In this document: piece after piece, positions 1 to 7,063 of the stretch
Position numbering within the stretch: position 1 is the stretch's first letter
Layout of the letters: the number at the start of each line of letters is the position of its first letter
NCBI GenBank assembly: GCA_001769505.1
Contig: MEOF01000003.1
Span: forward strand, 1 to 44,954
DNA length: 44,954 bases
DNA from: Bacteroidetes bacterium GWF2_33_38
GTDB taxonomy: Bacteria; Bacteroidota; Bacteroidia; Bacteroidales; GWF2-33-38
Reading direction: 5' to 3'
Notes under the pieces: generated by a model
Seen by the model: the letters and a program-made list of their open reading frames with translations, nothing else
What the model was told of the DNA's origin: nothing
Database searches by the model: none
Made by a program: the position numbers and the translations under genes

Positions 1-71
1 TATTATCATTTTAAATCGTTTTTATAGGGGCTTTGTCAAAGTTGACCGAAGTATTATTTTTTAAATATTGG

Positions 72-102
72 TTTTTATAATTTAAATCAAATCGTATCTT
101 TA
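72..102 (+). promoter_or_regulatory. Possible promoter for the CvfB-like gene
   Basis: A TATCTTTA element at 95-102 fits the Bacteroidota -7 box TAnnTTTG except for its last base. Nineteen bases upstream, at 72-75, is TTTT in place of TTTG. Transcription would start near 109, leaving a leader of about 15 nt before the ATG at 124. The -33 match is poor, so this is a weak call. Confidence 0.3.
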
Positions 103-123
103 CTAAATCTAAGAAACAAGGAA

Positions 124-957
124 ATGGAAATTGGAAAGTATAATAAGTTAAGAGTAGTAAAAGAGGTTGATTTTGGTATTTATCTCGATGGTGGTAGCTA
201 TGGAGAGATTTTAATGCCTAAAAGATATGTACCAAAAGATTGCAAACCCGACGACGAAATTGAAGTTTTTATTTACTTGGATTCTGAGGATAGATTTATT
301 GCCACAAGCGAAAAACCTTATGGAATAGTTGGCGAATTTGCCTTGCTTAAAGTTGCCTCGATTAATCGGGTTGGAGCCTTTTTAAATTGGGGACTTCCTA
401 AAGATTTGTTGGTTCCGTTTAAAGAGCAAAAAGCAAAAATGGAAGAAGACAAATCGTATGTTGTATATATTTATGTAGATACCGTTACACAACGTATTGC
501 AGCTTCTTCGAATTTGGATAAATTTTTAGACAATACGCCTCCAGAATATGAAGAAAATCAAGAAGTTGACTTATTAATTAGCAATCCTACTGAAATTGGA
601 TACAAAGTTATAATCAATAATTTACATTGGGGAATGCTTTACAAAAACGAAGTATTTCAAAAATTGAGAAGAGGTCAAAAAATTAAAGGTTTTATCAAAA
701 AAGTTCGCGAAGACGAAAAAATTGATGTTTGTTTACAAAAACCCGGATTCGAAAAAATTGATACTCTTACCGATACAATTCTTCAAAAACTCAACGAATA
801 TGGCGGATTTATAATCGTAAACGATAAGAGTTCGTCTGAAGAAATTTATGAATTATTTGGAACAAGCAAAAAAACATTTAAAAAATCGGTTGGTGCTCTT
901 TACAAAAAACGACTCATCTCAATCGAAGAAAAAGGAATTCGATTGGTTACAAAATAA
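124..957 (+). CDS. cvfB: CvfB-like S1 RNA-binding protein
   Basis: This 277-residue cytoplasmic protein has the CvfB/YitL layout: three S1-type beta-barrel modules (about residues 1-65, 66-135 and 140-210) followed by a winged-helix-like end (about 215-277). Family hallmarks visible are GIYLDGG, EILMPKRYVP, the second-barrel segment GAFLNWGLPKDLLVPF, and the C-terminal SKKTFKKSVGALYKKRLI. CvfB proteins bind RNA and affect virulence-gene expression in Staphylococcus; the role in Bacteroidota is not known. The length is normal for the family. The start is the only ATG near the domain start and follows an A-rich stretch, with no Shine-Dalgarno sequence. It stands alone, with a gap of about 500 nt after it. 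Confidence 0.88.
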   Translation: MEIGKYNKLRVVKEVDFGIYLDGGSYGEILMPKRYVPKDCKPDDEIEVFIYLDSEDRFIATSEKPYGIVGEFALLKVASINRVGAFLNWGLPKDLLVPFKEQKAKMEEDKSYVVYIYVDTVTQRIAASSNLDKFLDNTPPEYEENQEVDLLISNPTEIGYKVIINNLHWGMLYKNEVFQKLRRGQKIKGFIKKVREDEKIDVCLQKPGFEKIDTLTDTILQKLNEYGGFIIVNDKSSSEEIYELFGTSKKTFKKSVGALYKKRLISIEEKGIRLVTK

Positions 958-1027
958 GGGTATAGAGGAGCTCTAAAAATTATAATGTAAACACGTTATA
1001 CGTTCGTACGGAATAACACGTGCAGGT

Positions 1028-1062
1028 TGTCATTTCGAGGGAAGTGCAATGCGAAAAATCTC
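1028..1062. repeat. Interspersed GTCATTTCGA...AAAATCTC repeat
   Basis: The stretch begins TGTCATTTCGAGGGAAGTG and ends GCGAAAAATCTC. It has the look of a short dispersed repeat seen between genes in many Bacteroidota genomes, GTCATTTCGA...GAGAAATCTC. Related pieces occur in this window at 1089-1111, 18253-18279 and 43079-43106, always between genes. Confidence 0.55.
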
Positions 1063-1088
1063 ATATTTCGACCGTAGTCCCTCTTTTT

Positions 1089-1111
1089 TGTCATTCTGAA
1101 GAAAGCGAAGC
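1089..1111. repeat. Second copy of the GTCATT..GA interspersed repeat
   Basis: TGTCATTCTGAAGAAAGCGA is a variant of the repeat at 1028-1062, in the same orientation and about 60 nt further on. The surface-protein gene relic begins directly after it, which suggests these repeats mark a rearrangement junction. Confidence 0.5.
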
Positions 1112-1115
1112 AATA

Positions 1116-1139
1116 TACATTGCAGCCAAAAATGGTACA
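1116..1139 (+). pseudogene. Relic of a tail-fibre-like surface protein gene
   Basis: These 24 bases match 5246-5269, inside the large tail-fibre-like gene, at 23 of 24 positions. Read in the matching frame both copies give YIAAKNGT. In the gap the frame closes at a TAG four bases after the match (1143-1145). No longer open frame surrounds it. It is best read as a leftover fragment of another copy of the tail-fibre-like gene, lying just upstream of the duplicated module at 1462-6907. It is too short to exclude a small dispersed element. Confidence 0.6.
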
Positions 1140-1280
1140 ATTTAGATTTTACAATTCGATTCATTTTAATTTTTTGATAAGTTCTTGATTTCTATTCAAA
1201 AATTATGTACATTTACTTGTTTGATTTTTTTTCTTTTAAAGAAGGTTCTTTTTTATAAAAATATTTTGTAGCGAAAGCTT

Positions 1281-1427
1281 TTATTCTTGCTCAAGAAAAC
1301 TGGTAATTTTTAGCAATGCAAGTGTAAAAAGTGGACGCTCACGCCATAGGGCGTGGGCTTTACTTATTTGCATTGCGGGTATACCAGTACCACTTGAGCA
1401 GATAATGTATAGTACCACGCTTTTTTT
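1281..1427 (+). ncRNA. Candidate structured RNA or leader element
   Basis: Five nested helices can be drawn by eye: 1289-1295 with 1393-1399 (GCTCAAG/CTTGAGC), 1300-1305 with 1382-1387 (CTGGTA/TACCAG), 1313-1321 with 1368-1376 (GCAATGCAA/TTGCATTGC), 1324-1328 with 1359-1363 (GTAAA/TTTAC), and 1337-1345 with 1350-1358 (one G-T pair, loop ATAG). That is 36 pairs in 111 nt. An unpaired AAGTGGAC (1329-1336) lies opposite a stacked junction. Downstream, CCACGC followed by seven Ts (1415-1427) could instead pair with GCGTGG at 1351-1356. It ends 34 nt before the secreted-protein gene at 1462, so it could be a leader, a small RNA or a mobile palindrome. I do not recognise the family. Confidence 0.5.
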
Positions 1428-1461
1428 GTGCCTATTAACAATTTAAAGCGTTTTTAAAGAT

Positions 1462-2478
1462 ATGAAAAGTAAAATTATTGTAATAGTAGCATTTTTTGCA
1501 GTAAGCTGTGCTTACTCGCAAAACCTTGTGCCTAATCCAAGTTTTGAAAATCGTGTAACATGCGACATTTATGGTGATTGTCCAACAGCACCGGTTATAT
1601 GTATTGCTGAATTCTGGTCAAGTGCAAGAGGTATTGTTGAGTATTATAATTCTTGTAGTGAAAATATTAATTCTCCTTTCTTTGGTTACAATATTGGAAG
1701 TTTTTCTGTACCACATAATGTATCTGGTAATCAAAATGCAGTAACTGGAAATGCTTATGCAGGTATTTTAACCCATTTGGGTTACAATCCAAATAATAGT
1801 AATGAACGTGAATGGCTGAAATGTAAATTAGTTAGCCCACTTGTTATTGGTGAAAAATATTATATTAATTTTAAAGTATCATTAGCCGATAGTGCTAATT
1901 GTGCTACAAATAATATTGGTGTTTTATTTTCTACAAATACTATTTACCAAGAAGTTTATATACCATTAAACAATTTTGCACATTTTAAAACTGATGAAAT
2001 TATTCAAGATACCACTAATTGGACTTTTATATCGGGTTCATTTATTGCTGATTCTGCTTATAATTATATGATTATAGGTAATTTTTTTGATTACTCATTA
2101 ACTGATTCAATTTTTTACACTGACAGACCAATTGGTCAAATTTTTTCCCATTCAAGTGGCTGTTATGCATATTATTATATTGACGATATTTATGTAAGTA
2201 AAGATTCATTAATTAACAATATTACATTAAATAATGAACAATATCTAAAATTATTTCCAAATCCAGCTACTGAGTTTATTAATTTAACTATATCAAACAT
2301 AATAACATTACCTGTAAAATTAATATTATACGATATAACAGGCTATTGTTTGAAAACTTATATAATAAACTCTTATAATAGTGTTATAAATATATTAGAA
2401 TTTAATTCTGGTATTTATAATATTCAATTACTATCTAAAAACAAAATTTATAATCAAAAATTAATTATTAATCATTAA
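1462..2478 (+). CDS. Secreted 'NLVPNPSFE' protein with type A sorting domain (copy 1)
   Basis: This 338-residue protein has a signal peptide of about 19 residues ending AYSQ, then NLVPNPSFEN. It continues with a beta-sandwich-like region typical of Bacteroidota surface proteins: a cysteine-containing CP motif, a Trp-containing stretch, GNAYAGI, EREWLKCKL and a YYINFKVSLAD segment. Residues about 262-338 form a type A sorting domain (LFPNPATEFINL ... GIYNIQL), so it should be exported by T9SS and anchored or released at the surface. No enzymatic motif is seen and the binding partner is unknown. The truncated tail-fibre-like gene follows after 5 nt, and the pair is paralogous to 3139-6907. The ATG at 1462 directly precedes the signal peptide. 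Confidence 0.8.
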   Translation: MKSKIIVIVAFFAVSCAYSQNLVPNPSFENRVTCDIYGDCPTAPVICIAEFWSSARGIVEYYNSCSENINSPFFGYNIGSFSVPHNVSGNQNAVTGNAYAGILTHLGYNPNNSNEREWLKCKLVSPLVIGEKYYINFKVSLADSANCATNNIGVLFSTNTIYQEVYIPLNNFAHFKTDEIIQDTTNWTFISGSFIADSAYNYMIIGNFFDYSLTDSIFYTDRPIGQIFSHSSGCYAYYYIDDIYVSKDSLINNITLNNEQYLKLFPNPATEFINLTISNIITLPVKLILYDITGYCLKTYIINSYNSVINILEFNSGIYNIQLLSKNKIYNQKLIINH

Positions 2479-2483
2479 ATCAA

Positions 2484-2819
2484 ATGCTTATGAAAAATTG
2501 TATTATTAAATTGACATTAGTTACATTATTTGTAACGAGTAATTATTTGTTGATGTCGCAGACTCAAACAGACTCAACAATGGTAAAAATAGGCTCAAAT
2601 AATGGACAGGGAAACCTCTGGAAGAAAGATAATTCTACAGGTACTATATACAACAATCCTACGAATAGCAATGTAGCAATTGGGAAACAAGTTGCTCAAG
2701 CTCCATTAGATGTTAATGGAGAAATAAAATCGGATAGCATTAAAGTTGAAGGCACAATAACCGCCGATAGTATGCACGTACGCTCTTTAAGAGTTGGTAA
2801 TAACCAGAGTTATTCGTAA
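2484..2819 (+). CDS. Truncated tail-fibre-like surface protein (N-terminal part only)
   Basis: The 111-residue product has a signal peptide and ends after a segment matching the N-terminus of the 927-residue protein at 4124: here TITADSMHVRSLRVGNNQS, there TITADSIHVRSIRIGQNS. The large protein goes on for over 800 residues with head repeats, an S74 domain and a sorting domain. This one stops at once, so it is probably a gene remnant. Two in-frame starts exist, ATG 2484 and ATG 2490; the second (MKNCIIKLT) gives the more usual signal peptide. It lies 5 nt after the upstream gene and its end overlaps the end of the convergent XRE gene by 10 nt. The missing remainder may have been lost when the XRE gene arrived. 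Confidence 0.65.
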   Translation: MLMKNCIIKLTLVTLFVTSNYLLMSQTQTDSTMVKIGSNNGQGNLWKKDNSTGTIYNNPTNSNVAIGKQVAQAPLDVNGEIKSDSIKVEGTITADSMHVRSLRVGNNQSYS

Positions 2820-3061
2820 AAAAAAGATTTTTCGATTTTTAAATCACTTAAAATGCTTAAATCAATTTCTAAAATAGTAAATATTTTTAACAAGGTTAAA
2901 ATGGTAGGGTTTACTTCGCCTTTTTCAATGCGACGAATTTGTTTTTCATCGGTATTTAGTTCTAACGCAAGTTTATTACGCGACATTCCTTTTGTAATTC
3001 GCTGGTTTGCAATAACATTACCTATTTCCGATAGAACTTTTTGTTGTGATTTGTTTCGCAC
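2810..3061 (-). CDS. Small XRE-family HTH regulator
   Basis: The 83-residue protein is almost entirely a Cro/C1-type helix-turn-helix domain (about residues 13-66). It shows VIANQRITKGMSRNKLALEL for helices 1-2 and TDEKQIRRIEKGEVNPTI for the recognition helix and following turn, then a LLKIFTILEIDL tail. The size and sequence resemble HipB-like antitoxins and small orphan regulators. No toxin gene is next to it, so a toxin-antitoxin role is not supported. It is convergent with the truncated surface gene and divergent from the gene at 3139. A perfect palindrome (3097-3110) lies in the divergent gap and is a natural candidate for its operator. Confidence 0.8.
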   Translation of the reverse strand: MRNKSQQKVLSEIGNVIANQRITKGMSRNKLALELNTDEKQIRRIEKGEVNPTILTLLKIFTILEIDLSILSDLKIEKSFFYE

Positions 3062-3096
3062 AACAAATGTTTTTTAAAATATTTTTAATTTATTCG

Positions 3097-3110
3097 GTCA
3101 TATATGACCT
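3097..3110. promoter_or_regulatory. Palindromic candidate operator GGTCATATATGACC
   Basis: A perfect 14-bp palindrome lies between the start of the XRE gene (3061, minus strand) and the start of the secreted-protein gene (3139, plus strand). Its position, length and symmetry fit a dimeric XRE repressor site that could control either or both genes. Binding by this regulator is an inference. Confidence 0.5.
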
Positions 3111-3138
3111 TTTTGTTTTATATTTGAACTTTAACATC

Positions 3139-4110
3139 ATGAGAAAAATTTATTACATAACAATATTATTTTGTTTGATTATTTTTAAATCAAACGCTCA
3201 AAATTTAGTCCCTAACCCGAGCTTTGAGGAATACACGGTGTGCCCACCTGGTAATTCAACTAACATTTCATATTTACCAACTGGGTGGAATATTAACATT
3301 AATTCTGCTGATTATTTTAATGTGTGTGCACCTATTTATACTCAAGTATCTATTCCAACAAATGCTTGGGGTTTTCAATACCCTTATTTGGGGAATGCAT
3401 ATTGTGGATTTTATGGAAATACAAAAACATTTACGGGTAACGATGCAAGAGAATTATTTGGTTGTGAATTATTAACTCCCTTACAAATACAAAAGAAGTA
3501 TTATGTTAGTTTTGAAATAAATTTATCTAATACTTCTACTTGTGCAACAAATAAAATAGGAATATTACTTACAAATAATTTGTATGGAGATACAATTATG
3601 AATCCAAATTCAATAGTAAATAATTTTTCTCACTTTTATTCCACTGATATTATTTCAGATACTAATAAATGGATTACCGTAGAAGGCTCTTTTGTTGCAG
3701 ACTCTTCATATAATTATTTATTAATAGGTAATTTTTATAATAGCACTTACTTTGATTCTATATCTTTTAATGGAGATTCATTTTGTGGAACTTATTACTA
3801 TATTGATAATGTTTGCATTTCAGAAGATTCATTGACTTGTAACAATGGAACAAGTGTTAATTATTTATCTGAATATGTACCCTTTAATGTATATTTTAAT
3901 TCGATTGATAATAATTTAATCATTAAATCAACTCTAAATTGTAAAGCAAACTATGATATTTATAACGATTTAGGGATAATTCAACAATCAGGTAATTTCA
4001 ACTTAGAGCCTCAAAGTAAAATCAACTTAAATTATTTAAAAACAGGTGTTTATATCATTAAAATAAACTATAATAATCAAATTTATATAAAACGATTTCT
4101 AAAACTTTAA
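3139..4110 (+). CDS. Secreted 'NLVPNPSFE' protein with type A sorting domain (copy 2)
   Basis: This 323-residue paralogue of 1462-2478 has a signal peptide (MRKIYYITILFCLIIFKSNA) followed by QNLVPNPSFEEYTVCP. It shares with copy 1 the GNAYCGFYG, ARELFGCELL, YYVSFEINLS and CGTYYYIDNVCISEDSL segments. The C-terminal 70 or so residues resemble a type A sorting domain, with DLGIIQQSGN and LKTGVYIIKINYNNQIYIKRF. I chose ATG 3139 because the signal peptide starts there; the frame stays open 93 nt further upstream, but that extension would put a long unrelated stretch before it. The tail-fibre-like gene starts 13 nt downstream, so the two are probably co-transcribed. Confidence 0.8.
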   Translation: MRKIYYITILFCLIIFKSNAQNLVPNPSFEEYTVCPPGNSTNISYLPTGWNININSADYFNVCAPIYTQVSIPTNAWGFQYPYLGNAYCGFYGNTKTFTGNDARELFGCELLTPLQIQKKYYVSFEINLSNTSTCATNKIGILLTNNLYGDTIMNPNSIVNNFSHFYSTDIISDTNKWITVEGSFVADSSYNYLLIGNFYNSTYFDSISFNGDSFCGTYYYIDNVCISEDSLTCNNGTSVNYLSEYVPFNVYFNSIDNNLIIKSTLNCKANYDIYNDLGIIQQSGNFNLEPQSKINLNYLKTGVYIIKINYNNQIYIKRFLKL

Positions 4111-4123
4111 AAACTGAAAAATC

Positions 4124-6907
4124 ATGAAAAATTTAAACGTATGGAAAAGTTTGGTATTTATTATCGCACTAATGATTCTAAATTCAAGCATTGCTTTTGG
4201 GCAAGGTAATAACTGGCGACTTGATGGCAACAATATCAGTAACAAAAAATTTATTGGGACAACCAATTATCAAGATTTTGTTGTAAAAACAAATGATTCC
4301 ACTCGTATGATTGTTACCAAAGATGGAGATATTAATATAAATCAAACTATTACTGCTGATAGTATACATGTTCGCTCTATTAGAATTGGACAAAATTCTT
4401 TATGGATTGGAGGAACTCCCCAAATACCAGCAGGTTCCGACTATATCCAATCTTCAGAAGGTTTCATCAACTTTGGCAATACCGTTATGTCAGACTTTGG
4501 CAACATAACCGTCGCTATAGCCAAGCAAATAAACACACCCAATATAAATCCATACCCAAATATTAAACTTGATGTAGGAGGCGGAATAAATGTTGACCAA
4601 GACCAAGGCTATTGTATAAATTCAAGACTTGTGTTAAGCGATAAAGGAAATTCAAATTTATTTGTGGGGTATAATTCAGGAGCAAACAATAATAGTTCAA
4701 CAAATACTGGAATGGGGAATACATTTTTTGGCAATAATTCAGGAGCAAACAATACCACAGGAAACTTTAATCTTATGAGTGGGAATAATGCCGGAATGAA
4801 CAACAGCACCGGCTCAAATAATGTATTCTTAGGTCCTGCCGTAGCAACTTATAACACAACAGGCTCAATGAATGCCTTTATTGGTCATGCTTCGGGTAAT
4901 AAAAATACAGGCAACAACAACACTTTTTTGGGCTATCGTTCAGGTATTAACAATACATCAGGTAATTATAATACTTTTATCGGTAACGAAAGCAAAGGAG
5001 CTACAGCTAGTCTTATTAATGCCGCTGCCATAGGTGCTAATGCAACTGTTTCGACCGATAACAGCATGGTTTTGGGAAGCATAAATGGTGTGAACGAAGC
5101 TACCGCTAATACCAATGTAGCTATAGGCAACACAGCTCCACTCCGTCGCTTAGATGTTACCGATACGCAAAACCCGCAAATACGTTTAACCCAAACCAAC
5201 TCTACCGTTTACACCGATATGCAAACTACCGCGGCAGGCGATTTGTACATTGCAGCCAAAAATGGCACATTAAATCGCAATGTTGGAGTTTCAAACTCTA
5301 CTCCAAAAGCTCGCCTCGATGTGTTTGCCAACGAAACCGATTTAGCTCAACTACGATTAACTTATCGCAACGATAGACTTTATTCAGAATTTAAAACAAC
5401 ACGAAACGGCGATTTGCTTATCAATACCTACAACAGTTTGCAAAAAAGGAGAGTTGGCATAAACTTAACCAATTCCACTCCAAGCAATACCTTAGAGGTA
5501 AACGGCGATGTATGTGTTCGTACTCTAAACATAGCCCCAAGCAAAGGAATTGTAACACACAATGCCGATGGAGTGCTACAATCACTAAAATTCACAGGCT
5601 CAGGACACGATGTTTTATTGGGTGATGGTACTTGGGGAGTTGTACCTTCGGGTGGCAGTGCCGATGACGATTGGACTGGAGCTGGCACAGGCGAAATGTA
5701 TGCAACTTACAACCATGATAATGTTTCAATTGGAACAAATACTTCGGGGAATTCGAAATTTAGGGTTTATAACGAGGAAAGACCAGTTGCGTTTGATTTA
5801 TTTTCAAATTATTCAAATTACTCTTCCTATACAGATGCTCGTGGTATAGACTTGACTCTGAAAGGAAGTAATACTATAAATTACGGGATAAATAGTTATG
5901 TAACAAATGGTATTAAAGAAAATTATGGAATTTCAGCTAAAGTGTTTAATGAATTAGAAACAAATAGTATAAATTGCGGTGTGTATGGTATTTCAGAAGG
6001 CGTACGAATAAATATTGGAATAAAAGGAGAGGCTATTGGAGGTTATGAAAGCTATGGTATTTATGGGGTTGCTAATCAAGGGGAGCGTAACTACGCTGGA
6101 TACTTCGATGGCGATGTTGTTATAACCGGAGATTTTCCAAATCCGTCTGACATTATGTTAAAAGATAACGCCACGTCGTTAAATAATTCCTTAAACATAA
6201 TTGAACAACTAAATCCTGTATCGTTTAATTACAAAGTTAACGAATTCCCTAGCATGTCGTTACCCGAAGGCGAACATTACGGTTTAATTGCACAAGAAGT
6301 TGAACTTATTATACCTGCCTTGGTAAGTGAAGCTACTCACCCCGCTAAATATGATTCGTTAGGCAATGTTATTTCTGATGAAATTACATATAAAACATTG
6401 AATTATACAGCCTTAATTCCATTTTTAATCGAAGCAGTAAAAGAACAAAGCGATAGCATTCGAGAACTAAAAAATATAATTTCGTCGTACGAATCTCGTT
6501 TCACTGAAATCGAAACCTTACTTGCACAATGTTGCCAACACGATAACGGAAACCACGGCGATGGAAACAACGGCAACGACAATGCAAAAAGTACCGATGT
6601 TAATTCGGTTATCAACATTACACAAGATAATTCGCTTACAAAAGCCTCAACCGAATTGTATCAAAATGTTCCAAATCCGTTTACAAGCAAAACTACATTT
6701 AACTATACACTAGGTACCGAAGGCAAAGTAGAACTTATTATTATGACTTACACTGGTCAATATGTTACAACATTAGTTAATTCAAATCAAGAAAGCGGAA
6801 ATTATTCAATTGATTGGAATACAACTGATATAGCTCCGGGAATTTATTTTTACGCATTGCAAGTTGATGGTGTAGAATGGGTTAAAAAAGCCATAAAGCT
6901 TAAATAA
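4124..6907 (+). CDS. Tail-fibre-like T9SS surface protein with S74 domain
   Basis: The 927-residue protein has a signal peptide (about 1-26). Residues about 170-330 hold head-type repeats such as NTFFGNNSGANNTTGN and NTFLGYRSGINNTSGN, which resemble trimeric adhesin heads. Two LDV-type repeats follow (about 335-470). A Peptidase_S74 intramolecular chaperone domain starts at SDIMLK, with Ser675 and Lys680 in the dyad spacing, and continues through YGLIAQEVE to LIPFLIEAVKEQ. Then come a short coiled coil (about 775-800), a His/Gly/Asn-rich linker (about 805-827) and a type A sorting domain (LYQNVPNPFTSKTTFNY ... GIYFYALQVDG). S74 domains assemble trimers and often cleave themselves; here cleavage would remove the sorting domain. 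The likely role is a trimeric surface fibre. It is preceded by copy 2 of the NLVPNPSFE gene and followed by a terminator. Confidence 0.85.
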   Translation: MKNLNVWKSLVFIIALMILNSSIAFGQGNNWRLDGNNISNKKFIGTTNYQDFVVKTNDSTRMIVTKDGDININQTITADSIHVRSIRIGQNSLWIGGTPQIPAGSDYIQSSEGFINFGNTVMSDFGNITVAIAKQINTPNINPYPNIKLDVGGGINVDQDQGYCINSRLVLSDKGNSNLFVGYNSGANNNSSTNTGMGNTFFGNNSGANNTTGNFNLMSGNNAGMNNSTGSNNVFLGPAVATYNTTGSMNAFIGHASGNKNTGNNNTFLGYRSGINNTSGNYNTFIGNESKGATASLINAAAIGANATVSTDNSMVLGSINGVNEATANTNVAIGNTAPLRRLDVTDTQNPQIRLTQTNSTVYTDMQTTAAGDLYIAAKNGTLNRNVGVSNSTPKARLDVFANETDLAQLRLTYRNDRLYSEFKTTRNGDLLINTYNSLQKRRVGINLTNSTPSNTLEVNGDVCVRTLNIAPSKGIVTHNADGVLQSLKFTGSGHDVLLGDGTWGVVPSGGSADDDWTGAGTGEMYATYNHDNVSIGTNTSGNSKFRVYNEERPVAFDLFSNYSNYSSYTDARGIDLTLKGSNTINYGINSYVTNGIKENYGISAKVFNELETNSINCGVYGISEGVRINIGIKGEAIGGYESYGIYGVANQGERNYAGYFDGDVVITGDFPNPSDIMLKDNATSLNNSLNIIEQLNPVSFNYKVNEFPSMSLPEGEHYGLIAQEVELIIPALVSEATHPAKYDSLGNVISDEITYKTLNYTALIPFLIEAVKEQSDSIRELKNIISSYESRFTEIETLLAQCCQHDNGNHGDGNNGNDNAKSTDVNSVINITQDNSLTKASTELYQNVPNPFTSKTTFNYTLGTEGKVELIIMTYTGQYVTTLVNSNQESGNYSIDWNTTDIAPGIYFYALQVDGVEWVKKAIKLK

Positions 6908-6931
6908 ATGTTAATAATCGCTATTTTTTTG

Positions 6932-6957
6932 AAAGCAGGTTTAAAACCTGCTTTTTT
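6932..6957 (+). terminator. Rho-independent terminator after the tail-fibre-like gene
   Basis: AAAGCAGGT (6932-6940) pairs with ACCTGCTTT (6946-6954) around a TTAAA loop, followed by more Ts. It lies 25 nt after the stop codon and should end the 3139-6907 transcript. Confidence 0.75.
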
Positions 6958-7017
6958 ATTTTTGCTTTATCGATTATATGTTTTAAAATTTCGCAGCATT
7001 ATCTCACAAAATTTATT

Positions 7018-7048
7018 TTTCATTTCGACAATTAAATTGGTATTTTTG
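7018..7048 (+). promoter_or_regulatory. Promoter for the TPR-rich protein gene
   Basis: TATTTTTG (7041-7048) matches the Bacteroidota -7 box exactly, and TTTC lies exactly 19 nt upstream (7018-7021). Transcription would begin near 7055, just before the ATG at 7064. This supports 7064 over the in-frame upstream ATG at 6908, which would overlap the terminator. Confidence 0.5.
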
Positions 7049-7063
7049 AAAAAAAATAAATAT

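Larger units (their letters stand above)
958..1461. other. 504-nt gap with repeats, a gene relic and an RNA-like hairpin
   Basis: I see no intact gene here. From left to right the gap holds imperfect inverted repeats just after the CvfB-like gene (about 962-1025), two copies of a GTCATT..GA interspersed repeat (1028-1062 and 1089-1111), a 24-nt piece nearly identical to the inside of the tail-fibre-like gene (1116-1139), an AT-rich stretch without clear signals (1140-1280), and an extended paired element (1281-1427) ending in a T-run just before the next gene. Confidence 0.7.

Noticed and set aside
2810-3061. HipBA-type toxin-antitoxin system
   Set aside because: The small HTH protein resembles an antitoxin, but no toxin gene is adjacent on either side.
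2853-3077. A 74-residue plus-strand gene
   Set aside because: It is opposite the well-supported XRE gene and has no features of its own.
6908-7063. N-terminal extension of the TPR-rich protein from ATG 6908
   Set aside because: It would begin 1 nt after the previous stop, run through a terminator, and place 52 non-conserved residues before a good signal peptide.
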